A stretch of 64,000 nt of DNA from Candidatus Roseilinea mizusawaensis (GTDB lineage: Bacteria > Chloroflexota > Anaerolineae > J036 > Brachytrichaceae): assembly GCA_016841965.1 (NCBI GenBank), contig JAEANN010000001.1, positions 62,001 to 126,000 on the forward strand. Reading direction: 5' to 3'. Shown piece by piece: positions 34,692-42,990 of the stretch (position 1 is the stretch's first letter; every line of letters starts with the position of its first letter). The notes under the pieces are model-generated. The model was not told the DNA's origin, ran no database searches, and saw only the letters and a list, made by a program, of their open reading frames with translations. The position numbers and the translations under genes were made by a program.

Positions 34692-35375
34692 CTAGCCCTG
34701 ACCGATACCGAGCCGGCGCTTGCGCTCTTCGAGCTGGGCGTCCAGTTGACCACGCCCCAGCGCCTCGTCCATCTGCTGATCGAGGTTGCTGGCGCGGATT
34801 TCGGCCTCGGCGCTGGCTTTGTCGAGCCGGCTGCGAATGCTTTCGGCCATGCGGGCCACATCCACATCTCCCACGCCGGCCAAGTCGTCGAGCGAGCGAA
34901 TGGCACGGGTGGTGATTTCCTTGGCCTTGGCCAATTCGAGCAAGGCCGCCATTTCCTCGCGTTGCTGGCGAATGGTAGTCAGCTTGGCTTGCAACTTCAG
35001 ACGCGCATCGAGCAGTGACTTGTACTCGCGTTCCTGGCGTTCGAGTTGTGCCTGAAACGTATCGTACAAGTCTTTGACCGAATTCAACTTGGCCTGTGCC
35101 GCGCGCGCCAGGTCCTCTTTATTCTGGGTCAGGAACATATCGATGTTCTTGTCCAGTTCTGCGATTTGCCTGGCATATTCGTCACGCTTGCGCTGCAGCG
35201 TCTTAACCTGCCCACCGACCGTCGCAGCCGCATCTTCCAGCGCATCCAGATTGTTGTCCACGTCGCGGATGTATTGGTCGATGACAGCCATCGAGTTTGC
35301 TTTGAGTGCATTGTCCACCAACGAATGCAGGTTGGCCGAAATCAGGGTTTGCACCTTTTCAAGGAGAGAAGCCAT
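34692..35375 (-). CDS. pspA: PspA/IM30-family protein
   Basis: A 227-residue ESCRT-III-like membrane-maintenance protein, almost wholly alpha-helical coiled coil. It begins MASLLEKVQTLISANLHSLV, the amphipathic helix that binds stressed membrane, followed by the family helices (IDQYIRDVDNNLDALEDAAA, ARLKLQAKLTTIRQQREEM). ATG 35375 has GGAGG 9 bp upstream; the longer frame has no support. It leads an operon with a membrane coiled-coil protein, NfeD and slipin, which together look like a phage-shock-like response without PspF or PspBC. Confidence 0.93.
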   Translation of the reverse strand: MASLLEKVQTLISANLHSLVDNALKANSMAVIDQYIRDVDNNLDALEDAAATVGGQVKTLQRKRDEYARQIAELDKNIDMFLTQNKEDLARAAQAKLNSVKDLYDTFQAQLERQEREYKSLLDARLKLQAKLTTIRQQREEMAALLELAKAKEITTRAIRSLDDLAGVGDVDVARMAESIRSRLDKASAEAEIRASNLDQQMDEALGRGQLDAQLEERKRRLGIGQG

Positions 35376-35567
35376 GAACTGAAACCTCCAGGTTGTTGCC
35401 GGCCCGACTGGGCGAGCATATTGAAGCACAGGCAAATTTATGTCGATTCTCGATCTCGAAGGATTATACCCGCGCACCTTTCGCCGACATGACTTTTGGC
35501 TGACACAGAGAAAGACAGCCGGCCTTTAGCAGCCAACTCATCGGCGCGCCGGCCTGACCTGCAGCAG

Positions 35568-36548
35568 CTAATCCTCGGCGTAGGCGAACAGGCCGCTGAG
35601 CGACTCGCGCAGGTAATTGCGCAGGATGGCCTCGCCGAACACCGGCGCGACTGACAAGATGGTCATATTCGGCAGCCGCTTTTCGGGCGGCATGGGCACC
35701 GTGTCGGTACATACAATCTCTTTGATCTGCGGGATTGCCGCCAGGCGCTCCAATGCCGCACCAACAAACAGACCATGCGTGCAAATCACCGTGATATGCT
35801 CGACGCCGTTGGTGACGAGCACCTTGCTCAGTTCCACGACCGAGCCGCCAGTGGCGATCTCGTCGTCGTAGATGAGAGCCTGCCTGAAACCCTTGACCTG
35901 CTTGCCGACCAATCCCCGAACGACTACTTCGGTGTCCGAAACGCGCACCTTGTCGGCCGTGGCCACGTTGAGTCCAAGTTCGGCGGCAAAACGGGCTGTG
36001 GGCTTGGCTCGGCCAAGATCAGGCGCAACGACAATCGTCTCATTTGGATTGAGATCTCGTTCGCGGAAGTATTTGACAAACAAGGGGCGCGATGTGAGTG
36101 GATCGGTTGGCAGGCTGAAGAAGCCTTGCACTTGAGGCGAGTGCAACGTCATGGTCATGACGTGTGTGGCGCCGGATGTCTTCAACAAGTCGGCCACTAG
36201 TTTGGCCGTAATCGAAATGCGGGGCGCGTCTTTTTTGTCGGAGCGGGCATAAGAGTAGTAGGGGATGATGGCGTGCACTTCGCGCGCTGCAGCACTGCGT
36301 GCGATGTCGCACATCATCAACAATTCAAGCAGCGCATCGCTGACCGGTGGGATGAGCGATTGCAGGATGAAGACGGTGCGCCCCCGCACCGGGGCGCCCA
36401 GTTGCACATACAGGTTGTCGTTGTTAAAACGTGAGGTGTGAGAGGAGTCGAGATCAACGCCCAAATAGGCTGTAATGTCGGCAGCCAGCTTTGGATGGGA
36501 CTGGCCGGCAAAGAAGCGAATGTCGTTCGGGTCGAGTTGCCTGTTCAT
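35568..36548 (-). CDS. prs: Ribose-phosphate pyrophosphokinase
   Basis: Makes PRPP from ribose-5-phosphate and ATP for nucleotide and His/Trp synthesis; 326 residues. The ATP-binding flexible stretch (YYSYARSDKKDAPRISITAK), the catalytic TMTLHSPQVQGFF and the PRPP loop ALIYDDEIATGGSV are all present. The loop has EIATGGS where classical enzymes have MIDTAGT, a variation seen in other lineages. It is divergent from efp with a 59-bp gap holding both promoters. Confidence 0.95.
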   Translation of the reverse strand: MNRQLDPNDIRFFAGQSHPKLAADITAYLGVDLDSSHTSRFNNDNLYVQLGAPVRGRTVFILQSLIPPVSDALLELLMMCDIARSAAAREVHAIIPYYSYARSDKKDAPRISITAKLVADLLKTSGATHVMTMTLHSPQVQGFFSLPTDPLTSRPLFVKYFRERDLNPNETIVVAPDLGRAKPTARFAAELGLNVATADKVRVSDTEVVVRGLVGKQVKGFRQALIYDDEIATGGSVVELSKVLVTNGVEHITVICTHGLFVGAALERLAAIPQIKEIVCTDTVPMPPEKRLPNMTILSVAPVFGEAILRNYLRESLSGLFAYAED

Positions 36549-36591
36549 GAGTGCTCATTTCATCCAGGTGTGAAGATCGAATTAAGTTTAG

Positions 36592-36597
36592 TACAAT
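36592..36597 (+). promoter_or_regulatory. -10-like box of efp
   Basis: TACAAT ends 10 bp before ATG 36608, leaving at most a few leader bases. No Shine-Dalgarno site. Confidence 0.35.
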
Positions 36598-36607
36598 CAG
36601 TTTTCCC

Positions 36608-37168
36608 ATGATTGATGTCAATGACTTGCGCAAAGGCGCCTGCTTCCTGCTAGACGGGGAGATTTTCAAGGTGCTGGAGTACACGCACAACAAACCCGGG
36701 CGCGGCAACGCCACCATCCGCGTCAAGATCGTCAATTTGCGCAGCGGGGCGCAATTCGAGCGCACGTTCCAATCCGGCAACCGAGTGGAAGATGTGGAAC
36801 TGGACAAGCGGCCCGTGCAGTTTCTGTATCACGATGGGGATTTCTACAACTTCATGGACACAGAAACATACGAGCAATTCGCGCTGGACGAGAAGCTGCT
36901 CGGCGAACAGGCCGGCTATTTGAAGGAAGGTCTGCAACTGAAGCTGGTGTCGTTGGCGGGCGAGCCGCTGGATGTCGAACTGCCGGTGACCGTCGATCTA
37001 CGGGTAGTTGACGCCCCACGCGATATCGCTGGAGACACTGCCGCCGGCGGAGGCACCAAAGTCGTGACGCTCGAAACCGGTTTGAAAGTGACAACGCCGC
37101 TGTTCGTGAACCAAGGCGACGTGCTGCGCATCGACACGCGCACCGGCCAGTACGTGACGCGCGTATAG
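36608..37168 (+). CDS. efp: Elongation factor P
   Basis: Rescues ribosomes stalled at polyproline; 186 residues in three beta-barrel domains. The loop tip is Arg32 in KPGRGNA, whereas E. coli has Lys34 in KPGKG. Arg32 EF-Ps in some proteobacteria are rhamnosylated by EarP, but no EarP, EpmA or YmfI is present in this window. The start MIDVNDLRKG matches the family start, with TACAAT close upstream. It is the only + gene in an otherwise minus block except for the sortase. Confidence 0.95.
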   Translation: MIDVNDLRKGACFLLDGEIFKVLEYTHNKPGRGNATIRVKIVNLRSGAQFERTFQSGNRVEDVELDKRPVQFLYHDGDFYNFMDTETYEQFALDEKLLGEQAGYLKEGLQLKLVSLAGEPLDVELPVTVDLRVVDAPRDIAGDTAAGGGTKVVTLETGLKVTTPLFVNQGDVLRIDTRTGQYVTRV

Positions 37169-37285
37169 GGCGTCGATCAGCCCAACGCACCCAAACACAC
37201 CCGATCAACATCAAGGGGGCCAGCGATCCTGTTGGCGTCTCCACTGCCTTGCGCGGTGTGAACTTCAAGAACCTGTGCACCTGTG

Positions 37286-38422
37286 TTACTTGGGCATGTG
37301 CATCGGCATGACCACATGCAGGAAGTTGTCCTCGCCCACCGGCTTGAATACGCCGGGGCTGCGCGCTCCATTGCTCTCAAAGGCGACCTGCGGCGTGGAC
37401 ATCACAGATAGCACATCGATCAGGTACTTGACATTGAAAGCAATCTCCATTTCTGGCCCGGTGATGCTTGCCTCCAACTGGCTTTGATTGTCGCCGGTCT
37501 CATCTGCGCGGGCCATGATCCGCACTACCCCAGGCTCCAGGTCCTCGCCGGGTTTGATCTGCAAACGCATGGTGTCAGAGGCATCGCGCGCGAAGATGCT
37601 CGCCTGGCGGCAGGCTTTCAACAAGTCAGCGGTGTTGATCACCACCCGCGTCTCGGTTTTCCTGGGAATGATTGGCTCATAGTCTGGATAGCGTTGATCG
37701 ATCAACTGCGCCACCAGATCGACATTGGCCATATGGAAGAGCACCTGGCCGCGCGAGGGCGTCACACTGATCGCCACCGGCTCCTCTTGATCGCCCACGA
37801 TGCGGGCTACCTCAGACACCGCCCTGGCCGGAATGAGAATGGTACGGGCCTCGGCCACCGGCTCTTTTAGGGCTGTGCTGCATACGCTCAGGCGAAAGCC
37901 GTCAGAGGCTGCCAAGGTAATCCGATCGCCTTCCAGCCTAGTTAGCACGCCGGTCAACATGGGCCGGCTCTCGTCTGTAGCAGCAGCGAAGACAACCTTA
38001 TTGATGACGTTCTTGAGCGCGCCGGCATCGATGTAGGCCGCGCCATCTGCCTCAAAGGTCGGAATGATCGGGAACTCTTGAGCGTCTATGCCTTTGATGT
38101 TGTTGTCTGTCCGGCTAGAGGTGACACGCAGTGTCTGGGTGCGAATGTTCAGTTCCAGGTCAACGCGATCCGGCGGAAGCAAAGCGACCAGTTCGGTGAA
38201 GGTGCGGGCCGGCACGGTAATGGCGCCTTCGTCTTCCACCTTTGCCCCTACCCAGCAGTTGATGCCCAGTTCGAGGTTGGTCGCGGCGATCTTCAGCCGG
38301 CCGCTGTCAGTTGCCAGTAGCACATGGGTCAGCACTGGCAGGGTGGCCGTGCGCGCCGCAACGGCTCGCCCAACGATATTCAAACCCTTGGCCAGATTTT
38401 CCTGCAGGCACGAGACTTTCAT
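37286..38422 (-). CDS. dnaN: DNA polymerase III beta sliding clamp
   Basis: A 378-residue processivity clamp made of three repeated domains; the dimer encircles DNA. Family landmarks include LPVLTHVLLAT, VPARTFTELVALLP, GVLTRLEGDRITLAASDGFRL and the C-terminal VMPMHM. ATG 38422 starts MKVSCLQENL, with AAGGAAGG 8 bp upstream. dnaA and gyrase genes are not adjacent. A non-coding stretch with DnaA-box-like 9-mers lies about 4.6 kb upstream at 43.0-43.3 kb. Confidence 0.97.
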   Translation of the reverse strand: MKVSCLQENLAKGLNIVGRAVAARTATLPVLTHVLLATDSGRLKIAATNLELGINCWVGAKVEDEGAITVPARTFTELVALLPPDRVDLELNIRTQTLRVTSSRTDNNIKGIDAQEFPIIPTFEADGAAYIDAGALKNVINKVVFAAATDESRPMLTGVLTRLEGDRITLAASDGFRLSVCSTALKEPVAEARTILIPARAVSEVARIVGDQEEPVAISVTPSRGQVLFHMANVDLVAQLIDQRYPDYEPIIPRKTETRVVINTADLLKACRQASIFARDASDTMRLQIKPGEDLEPGVVRIMARADETGDNQSQLEASITGPEMEIAFNVKYLIDVLSVMSTPQVAFESNGARSPGVFKPVGEDNFLHVVMPMHMPK

Positions 38423-38467
38423 GCAGTGCACCTTCCTTCAATCCTTGAGCGGTGTCAGTCAGTGGCG

Positions 38468-39940
38468 TCAGTTGTCCGAGTACAAGCCGCTCTTGGGCAG
38501 CAGCGAGTCGAAACCACGTTCCAGGTCCAGATCAGCCTCCAACTGCCGCACAGCCCACCGAGTATCCTCAATTTCAGATGGATCGTCAATCTGAGCGCGC
38601 TCAGATTGAGCGCGCTCAGATTGCTTCACGCCGGTGTAAGTCGGCATGAGGCGGCGTCCTGGTGGCATGACCAGCGCATAGGGGCGGCTGCCTACAAAAG
38701 CCTCGGCCAGCTCGGTTGCCTCGGCCATGCTGCGCACGATAATCAATCCGCTGCGGCTTGTCACACTGGTGCTATCGTCTCCCACCAGAATGATCCGGTA
38801 TCCTTTCTCGACGATGCCTCGCGCCAGGGTATACACGCAATGCTCACCGCCGCGGATGCCCTGGCGACGTAATTGGCGGAGGATGCTGTCCATGTCGGTT
38901 GCGTCGGCCAGAATGTCCAGAAAGCGCTGCCGATCTGGGCCATGGCTGCCGGCTCTGTGTGCAGCCGGCTCGCCGAACGGGAGCACCACAACCCCACCCT
39001 TGACCAAGAGGCCACTGCGCGACATGGTGATAAAGGCGCTGTCGCAGGTTGCGGCATACAAATCACGGCCGGCTTCGGCGGGTGGCGCGATGATGACGTT
39101 GTATGTATCGCGGGGGGCCTCGACTTCGTAAATGTTGCGGGCGAACTCGACCAGCCGGTCATGCACAGCATTCGGCGCGCCGGCAGCTACAGCCACCACA
39201 TTACCGTTGGGATCGACGACGGCGTTCAGCACAAAGACCAAGCCGGCCCGCTGCCCAATCTCGCGGATAGCGCGCTGGCAGGTATTGTCATTCACGTTGC
39301 CGGCCAGCACCGAGGGATCATCGAGAAATTGGGGGCTGTATAGCTCGTTGATGGTGGCGGCGCCGGCGCATCCCTCGGCCACCACTTTGCTGCCGCCTGT
39401 GTATCCCGCGTACGCATGGGGCCGCACCACGCCGGTGGCAATTAATATGTCTGCTTCGACTGCGTGGTAGTTCACGCTCACCGGCACATTCAGCAACACC
39501 CCCAAATCGTCGTTCTCGCGCACGTTGTATGGGTCATGATTGAGCACAGTGTAGCGCCCAACCACCGTATCGCCCAGTTGCAAGTACAGCTCAGCTTGGC
39601 TGCTTTGCTGGCATAGTCCTGTGGCAGATAGAATGGTGATGTCTTCATCGTGCACGCCGGCTGCTTTCAATTCACGAATGAGCGCCGGCGCCAAAATCTC
39701 ATCCAACCCATCAGGATCGTAATTCGGATCGGCACACACAAGCGTCACACGGCTGCCGCGATGACACTGCATGGTCAGGGGCAACGATGAAATCGGCCGC
39801 GCCAATGCAGCGAGGATTGCTTCGCCGAGATCCGAAAGCGGTTCCACAGCAGGCATCATGGGCCGATCTACACGCCATCTTGCGGGCAGCTCATGGTTCA
39901 AGACTCTCACATCACACCTGAGTGCTTCATCTGGCCGCAT
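38468..39940 (-). CDS. LarA-family (DUF2088) nickel-pincer racemase-like protein
   Basis: A 490-residue homologue of lactate racemase LarA. The segment GVVRPHAYAGYTGGSKVVAEG aligns with the LarA stretch holding the catalytic His174 and the cofactor-bound Lys184. The other catalytic His (His108 in L. plantarum LarA, in an ATGxH context) is a Cys here (ATGLCQQ), and the nickel-ligand His after the Lys is not evident in ATINELYSPQ. It may act on another 2-hydroxy acid or lack racemase activity. The C-terminal tail includes a repeat-encoded QSERAQSERAQ stretch. LarB/C/E are absent nearby. Confidence 0.8.
   Translation of the reverse strand: MRPDEALRCDVRVLNHELPARWRVDRPMMPAVEPLSDLGEAILAALARPISSLPLTMQCHRGSRVTLVCADPNYDPDGLDEILAPALIRELKAAGVHDEDITILSATGLCQQSSQAELYLQLGDTVVGRYTVLNHDPYNVRENDDLGVLLNVPVSVNYHAVEADILIATGVVRPHAYAGYTGGSKVVAEGCAGAATINELYSPQFLDDPSVLAGNVNDNTCQRAIREIGQRAGLVFVLNAVVDPNGNVVAVAAGAPNAVHDRLVEFARNIYEVEAPRDTYNVIIAPPAEAGRDLYAATCDSAFITMSRSGLLVKGGVVVLPFGEPAAHRAGSHGPDRQRFLDILADATDMDSILRQLRRQGIRGGEHCVYTLARGIVEKGYRIILVGDDSTSVTSRSGLIIVRSMAEATELAEAFVGSRPYALVMPPGRRLMPTYTGVKQSERAQSERAQIDDPSEIEDTRWAVRQLEADLDLERGFDSLLPKSGLYSDN
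38587..38608. repeat. 22-bp perfect palindrome inside the LarA-like gene
   Basis: The sequence reads CAATCTGAGC then its exact reverse complement (centre GC/GC), followed by a second copy of the GAGCGCGCTCAGATTG half. It encodes the QSERAQ repeats near the protein's C-terminus. Confidence 0.85.
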
Positions 39941-40090
39941 GAATACGGCCAGTCCATGCCTGGCTGCGCTGCTTTAATGCGCTGGCGCGGGCCTAGGCGA
40001 GGGATATTGTACAGTGCCAACATGTGACGACGATAAGCGCGATGTCGTCGTGTCCCTTTGCCCATGACTAGGCGCGCATGTGCAAGCGGA

Positions 40091-40096
40091 TATACT
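40091..40096 (+). promoter_or_regulatory. -10-like box of the sortase gene, leaderless type
   Basis: TATACT ends 8 bp before ATG 40105. This spacing supports 40105 as the start rather than TTG 40099. Confidence 0.4.
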
Positions 40097-40104
40097 GATT
40101 GCAG

Positions 40105-40956
40105 ATGGATCATGCAATCTGGCTGCGGCGTGTCATCGCCCTGCTTGCTCTGCTGGTCGGGATGTTGCTCATCCTGGCCGGCCTGGTGATGACCGTCTCT
40201 GCCTGGCAGCCTGCCGCACGGCACCCGGCCACCTTTGCGCTGCCACACCGGCAACGGGCAGCGCCGCTCGTGATCGACGCGCAGACACAGCTCGCTTCAG
40301 GCCCTGGGACAGGCCCTGTCCCAGGCCCTGTCCCAGGCCCTGTCCCAGGCGCCGTCAGCCCGATTGCGCCTTCGGGCGAGCCGGCCACGCAGGCGGCATT
40401 GGAAATCCGTTTGCCCGCGCACCTGCCCACGACTCCCCTCCCAGCGCCAGAGTCGTCTGCGCCTGGCAAGGCGCCTGAAATTCCACTTCGCGTTATCATC
40501 CCCGCCATCGACCTTGACGCGCCGGTAAAGCCGGTGACGCTCGTTGTCAGCCGGGATGGCCGCACTGCAGCGTGGGATGTGCCCTCGCACCGAACTTCAG
40601 GGTGGCATAGCACATCAGCGCGTCTGGGCGAGCCGGGCAATCTGGTCTTAAACGGGCATCACAACATCCGCGGCCGCGTATTTGCCCGCCTCAAGGACTT
40701 GCAACCGTTAGACCAGATCATCGTCGTCGGCGAGCGGCGCAAAGTGACGTATCAGGTCAGCGAGCGAAAATTGCTGCTCGAACGTGGCCAACCTTTAGCG
40801 GTTCGCATCGAGCATGCTCAATGGATCATGCCGACCGAGGACACACGGCTAACCCTGGTCACCTGTTGGCCGCCGACAGATAACTCGCACCGGCTGATCG
40901 TGGTCGCCCGACCTGTCGCCGAAGAATGGCTGGAGTCGGATAAAGCCGCCCAATGA
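40105..40956 (+). CDS. Sortase family transpeptidase
   Basis: A 283-residue membrane-anchored protein: one N-terminal helix (about 8-33), a Pro-rich linker with GPVP repeats at about 65-82, and a sortase barrel from about 125. The catalytic residues are His in LNGHHNIRG, Cys in LVTCWPP and Arg/His context SHRLIVVAR. Sortases covalently attach LPxTG-type proteins to the surface; no clear LPxTG protein is present in this window, although the GH3 protein has a C-terminal membrane anchor. It stands alone on the + strand among minus genes. Confidence 0.9.
   Translation: MDHAIWLRRVIALLALLVGMLLILAGLVMTVSAWQPAARHPATFALPHRQRAAPLVIDAQTQLASGPGTGPVPGPVPGPVPGAVSPIAPSGEPATQAALEIRLPAHLPTTPLPAPESSAPGKAPEIPLRVIIPAIDLDAPVKPVTLVVSRDGRTAAWDVPSHRTSGWHSTSARLGEPGNLVLNGHHNIRGRVFARLKDLQPLDQIIVVGERRKVTYQVSERKLLLERGQPLAVRIEHAQWIMPTEDTRLTLVTCWPPTDNSHRLIVVARPVAEEWLESDKAAQ
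40299..40346. repeat. 12-bp tandem repeat in the sortase gene
   Basis: Four AGGCCCTGTCCC units (the first imperfect) encode the (GPVP)n linker in frame. Confidence 0.92.
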
Positions 40957-41006
40957 GGCGAGAGGCCAATGCAGCGCCGGCTTGATGCTGAAGCATCCGG
41001 TAGGTT

Positions 41007-41573
41007 TCAGTTCTCGCGCTCTAGTCGTTCTAGCAGACGCCTCGCATCCCGATCCCCAGGATCAGACTTGATCGCCCGGCGCAAGGCGGCAATTGCCAGA
41101 TCAATCTCTCCCCGATCGCGGTGCACCAGGCCGATGTTGTAGGCCGCGCTGGGGGCAAAAGGATCAATCTGGAGCGCCCGCTGAAATGCCGAGAGCGCCT
41201 TCAACTGCTGTTCTTCGCTGGCCAGGATGGGGTTGCCCAGATAAGCGGCGCCCAGGCTGATCCACAGCCGTGCGCTGTCGGGGGTTTGTTGCACTGCGCG
41301 TTCGAGCACGGGAATGGCATCGCGATGCCGGCCCGACATCAAGTAGGCGCCGCCAAGATTCAGCGCGGCATCTGCGTCATCGGGCCGGATTTCGTGGGCG
41401 CGCTTGAGCAGAGGCAGCGCTTCTTTCGCTTTGCCCTGCTGCAACAGGCGCGTGCCGTCACGCAACTGCTGGCGGAATTGCCGTTCGTTGCCTGCCCGCA
41501 ACCACGTATCTAGTCGCTCTCGCTCAGACTCAAAGTCTTGCGGCGTAGAGGCACTTTGGTCATGTTCTGACAT
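41007..41573 (-). CDS. TPR-repeat protein
   Basis: A 188-residue protein with three to four tetratricopeptide repeats (for example GRHRDAIPVLERAVQQTPDS and ALSAFQRALQIDPFAPSAAY). It should mediate protein contacts; there is no signal peptide. ATG 41573 was selected because TATAAT ends 7 bp upstream (41581-41586 on the minus strand). It lies 67 bp downstream of a putative metalloprotease gene. Confidence 0.85.
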   Translation of the reverse strand: MSEHDQSASTPQDFESERERLDTWLRAGNERQFRQQLRDGTRLLQQGKAKEALPLLKRAHEIRPDDADAALNLGGAYLMSGRHRDAIPVLERAVQQTPDSARLWISLGAAYLGNPILASEEQQLKALSAFQRALQIDPFAPSAAYNIGLVHRDRGEIDLAIAALRRAIKSDPGDRDARRLLERLEREN

Positions 41574-41580
41574 GCGCCCG

Positions 41581-41586
41581 ATTATA
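41581..41586 (-). promoter_or_regulatory. -10-like box of the TPR gene, leaderless type
   Basis: TATAAT on the minus strand, 7 bp before ATG 41573. It would fire a transcript starting at the start codon. Confidence 0.45.
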
Positions 41587-41640
41587 GGCGGGCGCACACG
41601 CCGGCGACGTATCCCTTCGACGTGGCTGTGGCGCGGCCCG

Positions 41641-42990
41641 CTATTGCAGTGCACGCTCAACATCTTGGAGGGTAGCAACCCGACTGATCACACGCAGAAA
41701 CTCGCCGATAGAGCGGCTACGCTGGCGTAACGCCTGAACCGCCGGCCCGATGGGATCACGGCCGGCGGTGGGTGAGCCGCCCGGAACAGCATTGTAGGCG
41801 CCGTGAAAGGCGAAGTAAGCCTGATTCAATTTGCGGATCGCATAGCCATTTTTAACAAACAGCCTGCGACGCTCTTCCATATAGGCTTCTGCTTCTTCGA
41901 TTTTTCCGGCGGCCAGCAGATCATCCACGCGCAGGCGCGTTGCGCGCATCTCGGCGCGAAAATCGAAAGGCGGCGGTTGGTCTGGATTGGGCGGCGCGGG
42001 CGCCTGTGCGCCGGGCGCCTGTGCGCCGGGCGCCTGTGCGCCGGGCATCTGTGATGCAGCCGGCGCCGGCTGATCGGGGCGCGCCAATTCGGGATAGAAA
42101 CGCCGGAATACCCGCTCGGCGATTTCATCCTCGAAGATACTGGCGGCTGTTTCATTGATTACGCGCGACGCCGGATCATCCAAATATCGCAGCGCCACCG
42201 GCGCCAGGGCAACCATCAGATAGTTGTGCGCCCACTCGTGGGCGGCAGTGCTGATAGCGAAACGCAATGAGGAAGTCTCAGGCAGCATGGTTGGGTACGC
42301 TGCCAGGCCGCCAATCGGCGTTACCAGCGTCGAAACATTGAATCGCTCGGCCACCATGCGCTCGATACGGTCTTGCTCGTCCACCGTCAAGCCGGTTTGC
42401 AGTCCACGCTGGTCGATGGTCACGATCCGATCGCGCGGTGAGACGATAAGGATGTATGGCAAGGGCGTGAAACGGAAACGCAGCGGCGGGATCACCTGTC
42501 CCCCCAGCGCAAATCCCTCTTCACGCAAAATGGCTTCGACCTGTTCCTGAATGATTGCCTCGGCCACGTACTGACGCGCGTCGATCTCTTGCCGGCGCTG
42601 ATCGCGCTGCGCGCGCAACCCTGCTGAAGCAGCTTCATGATCCGTGATATCTGGGTCAATGTAGATGCGGCGAATCTCGCTTTCCAGACGTTGATATTCG
42701 GCGATGCGGGTCATATAGTCACGCACAAAGGCCACCTGATCGGAATCGGTCATGCCATCGTGCGGTCGAATGAACTCGTACCCCAGTTTCCCGACTGCTG
42801 CACCGGCAATCCAGGTAACGAAATCGAAGTGATAGCCGGCCAGCAAGCGATCCATAACATAGGATCGGTCAGATGGCAGCGGCACATCGTAGTTCAGCGT
42901 GACGAGCAGCAGCCCCCCCACGATGATCTTGGGCAGGGTACGTCGGCCAAACTCTGTCACTGCGCGCCATGCGCGAATCATGCCTTGCAT
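41641..42990 (-). CDS. Putative membrane-associated HExxH metalloprotease, unknown family
   Basis: About 449 residues. An N-terminal hydrophobic segment (LPKIIVGGLLLVTLNY) suggests membrane anchoring. A zinc-protease motif AAHEWAHNYL is followed about 30 residues later by NETAASIFEDE, which could supply a glutamate ligand as in gluzincins. Between about 330 and 350 lie GAQAP repeats encoded by a 15-bp tandem repeat. ATG 42990 or 42981 is probable; GTG 43011 lies within a 10-bp tandem array. I do not recognise a named family. Confidence 0.7.
   Translation of the reverse strand: MQGMIRAWRAVTEFGRRTLPKIIVGGLLLVTLNYDVPLPSDRSYVMDRLLAGYHFDFVTWIAGAAVGKLGYEFIRPHDGMTDSDQVAFVRDYMTRIAEYQRLESEIRRIYIDPDITDHEAASAGLRAQRDQRRQEIDARQYVAEAIIQEQVEAILREEGFALGGQVIPPLRFRFTPLPYILIVSPRDRIVTIDQRGLQTGLTVDEQDRIERMVAERFNVSTLVTPIGGLAAYPTMLPETSSLRFAISTAAHEWAHNYLMVALAPVALRYLDDPASRVINETAASIFEDEIAERVFRRFYPELARPDQPAPAASQMPGAQAPGAQAPGAQAPAPPNPDQPPPFDFRAEMRATRLRVDDLLAAGKIEEAEAYMEERRRLFVKNGYAIRKLNQAYFAFHGAYNAVPGGSPTAGRDPIGPAVQALRQRSRSIGEFLRVISRVATLQDVERALQ
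42001..42045. repeat. 15-bp tandem repeat in the metalloprotease-like gene
   Basis: Three exact CGCCTGTGCGCCGGG units encode (GAQAP)3 on the minus strand. Confidence 0.95.
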
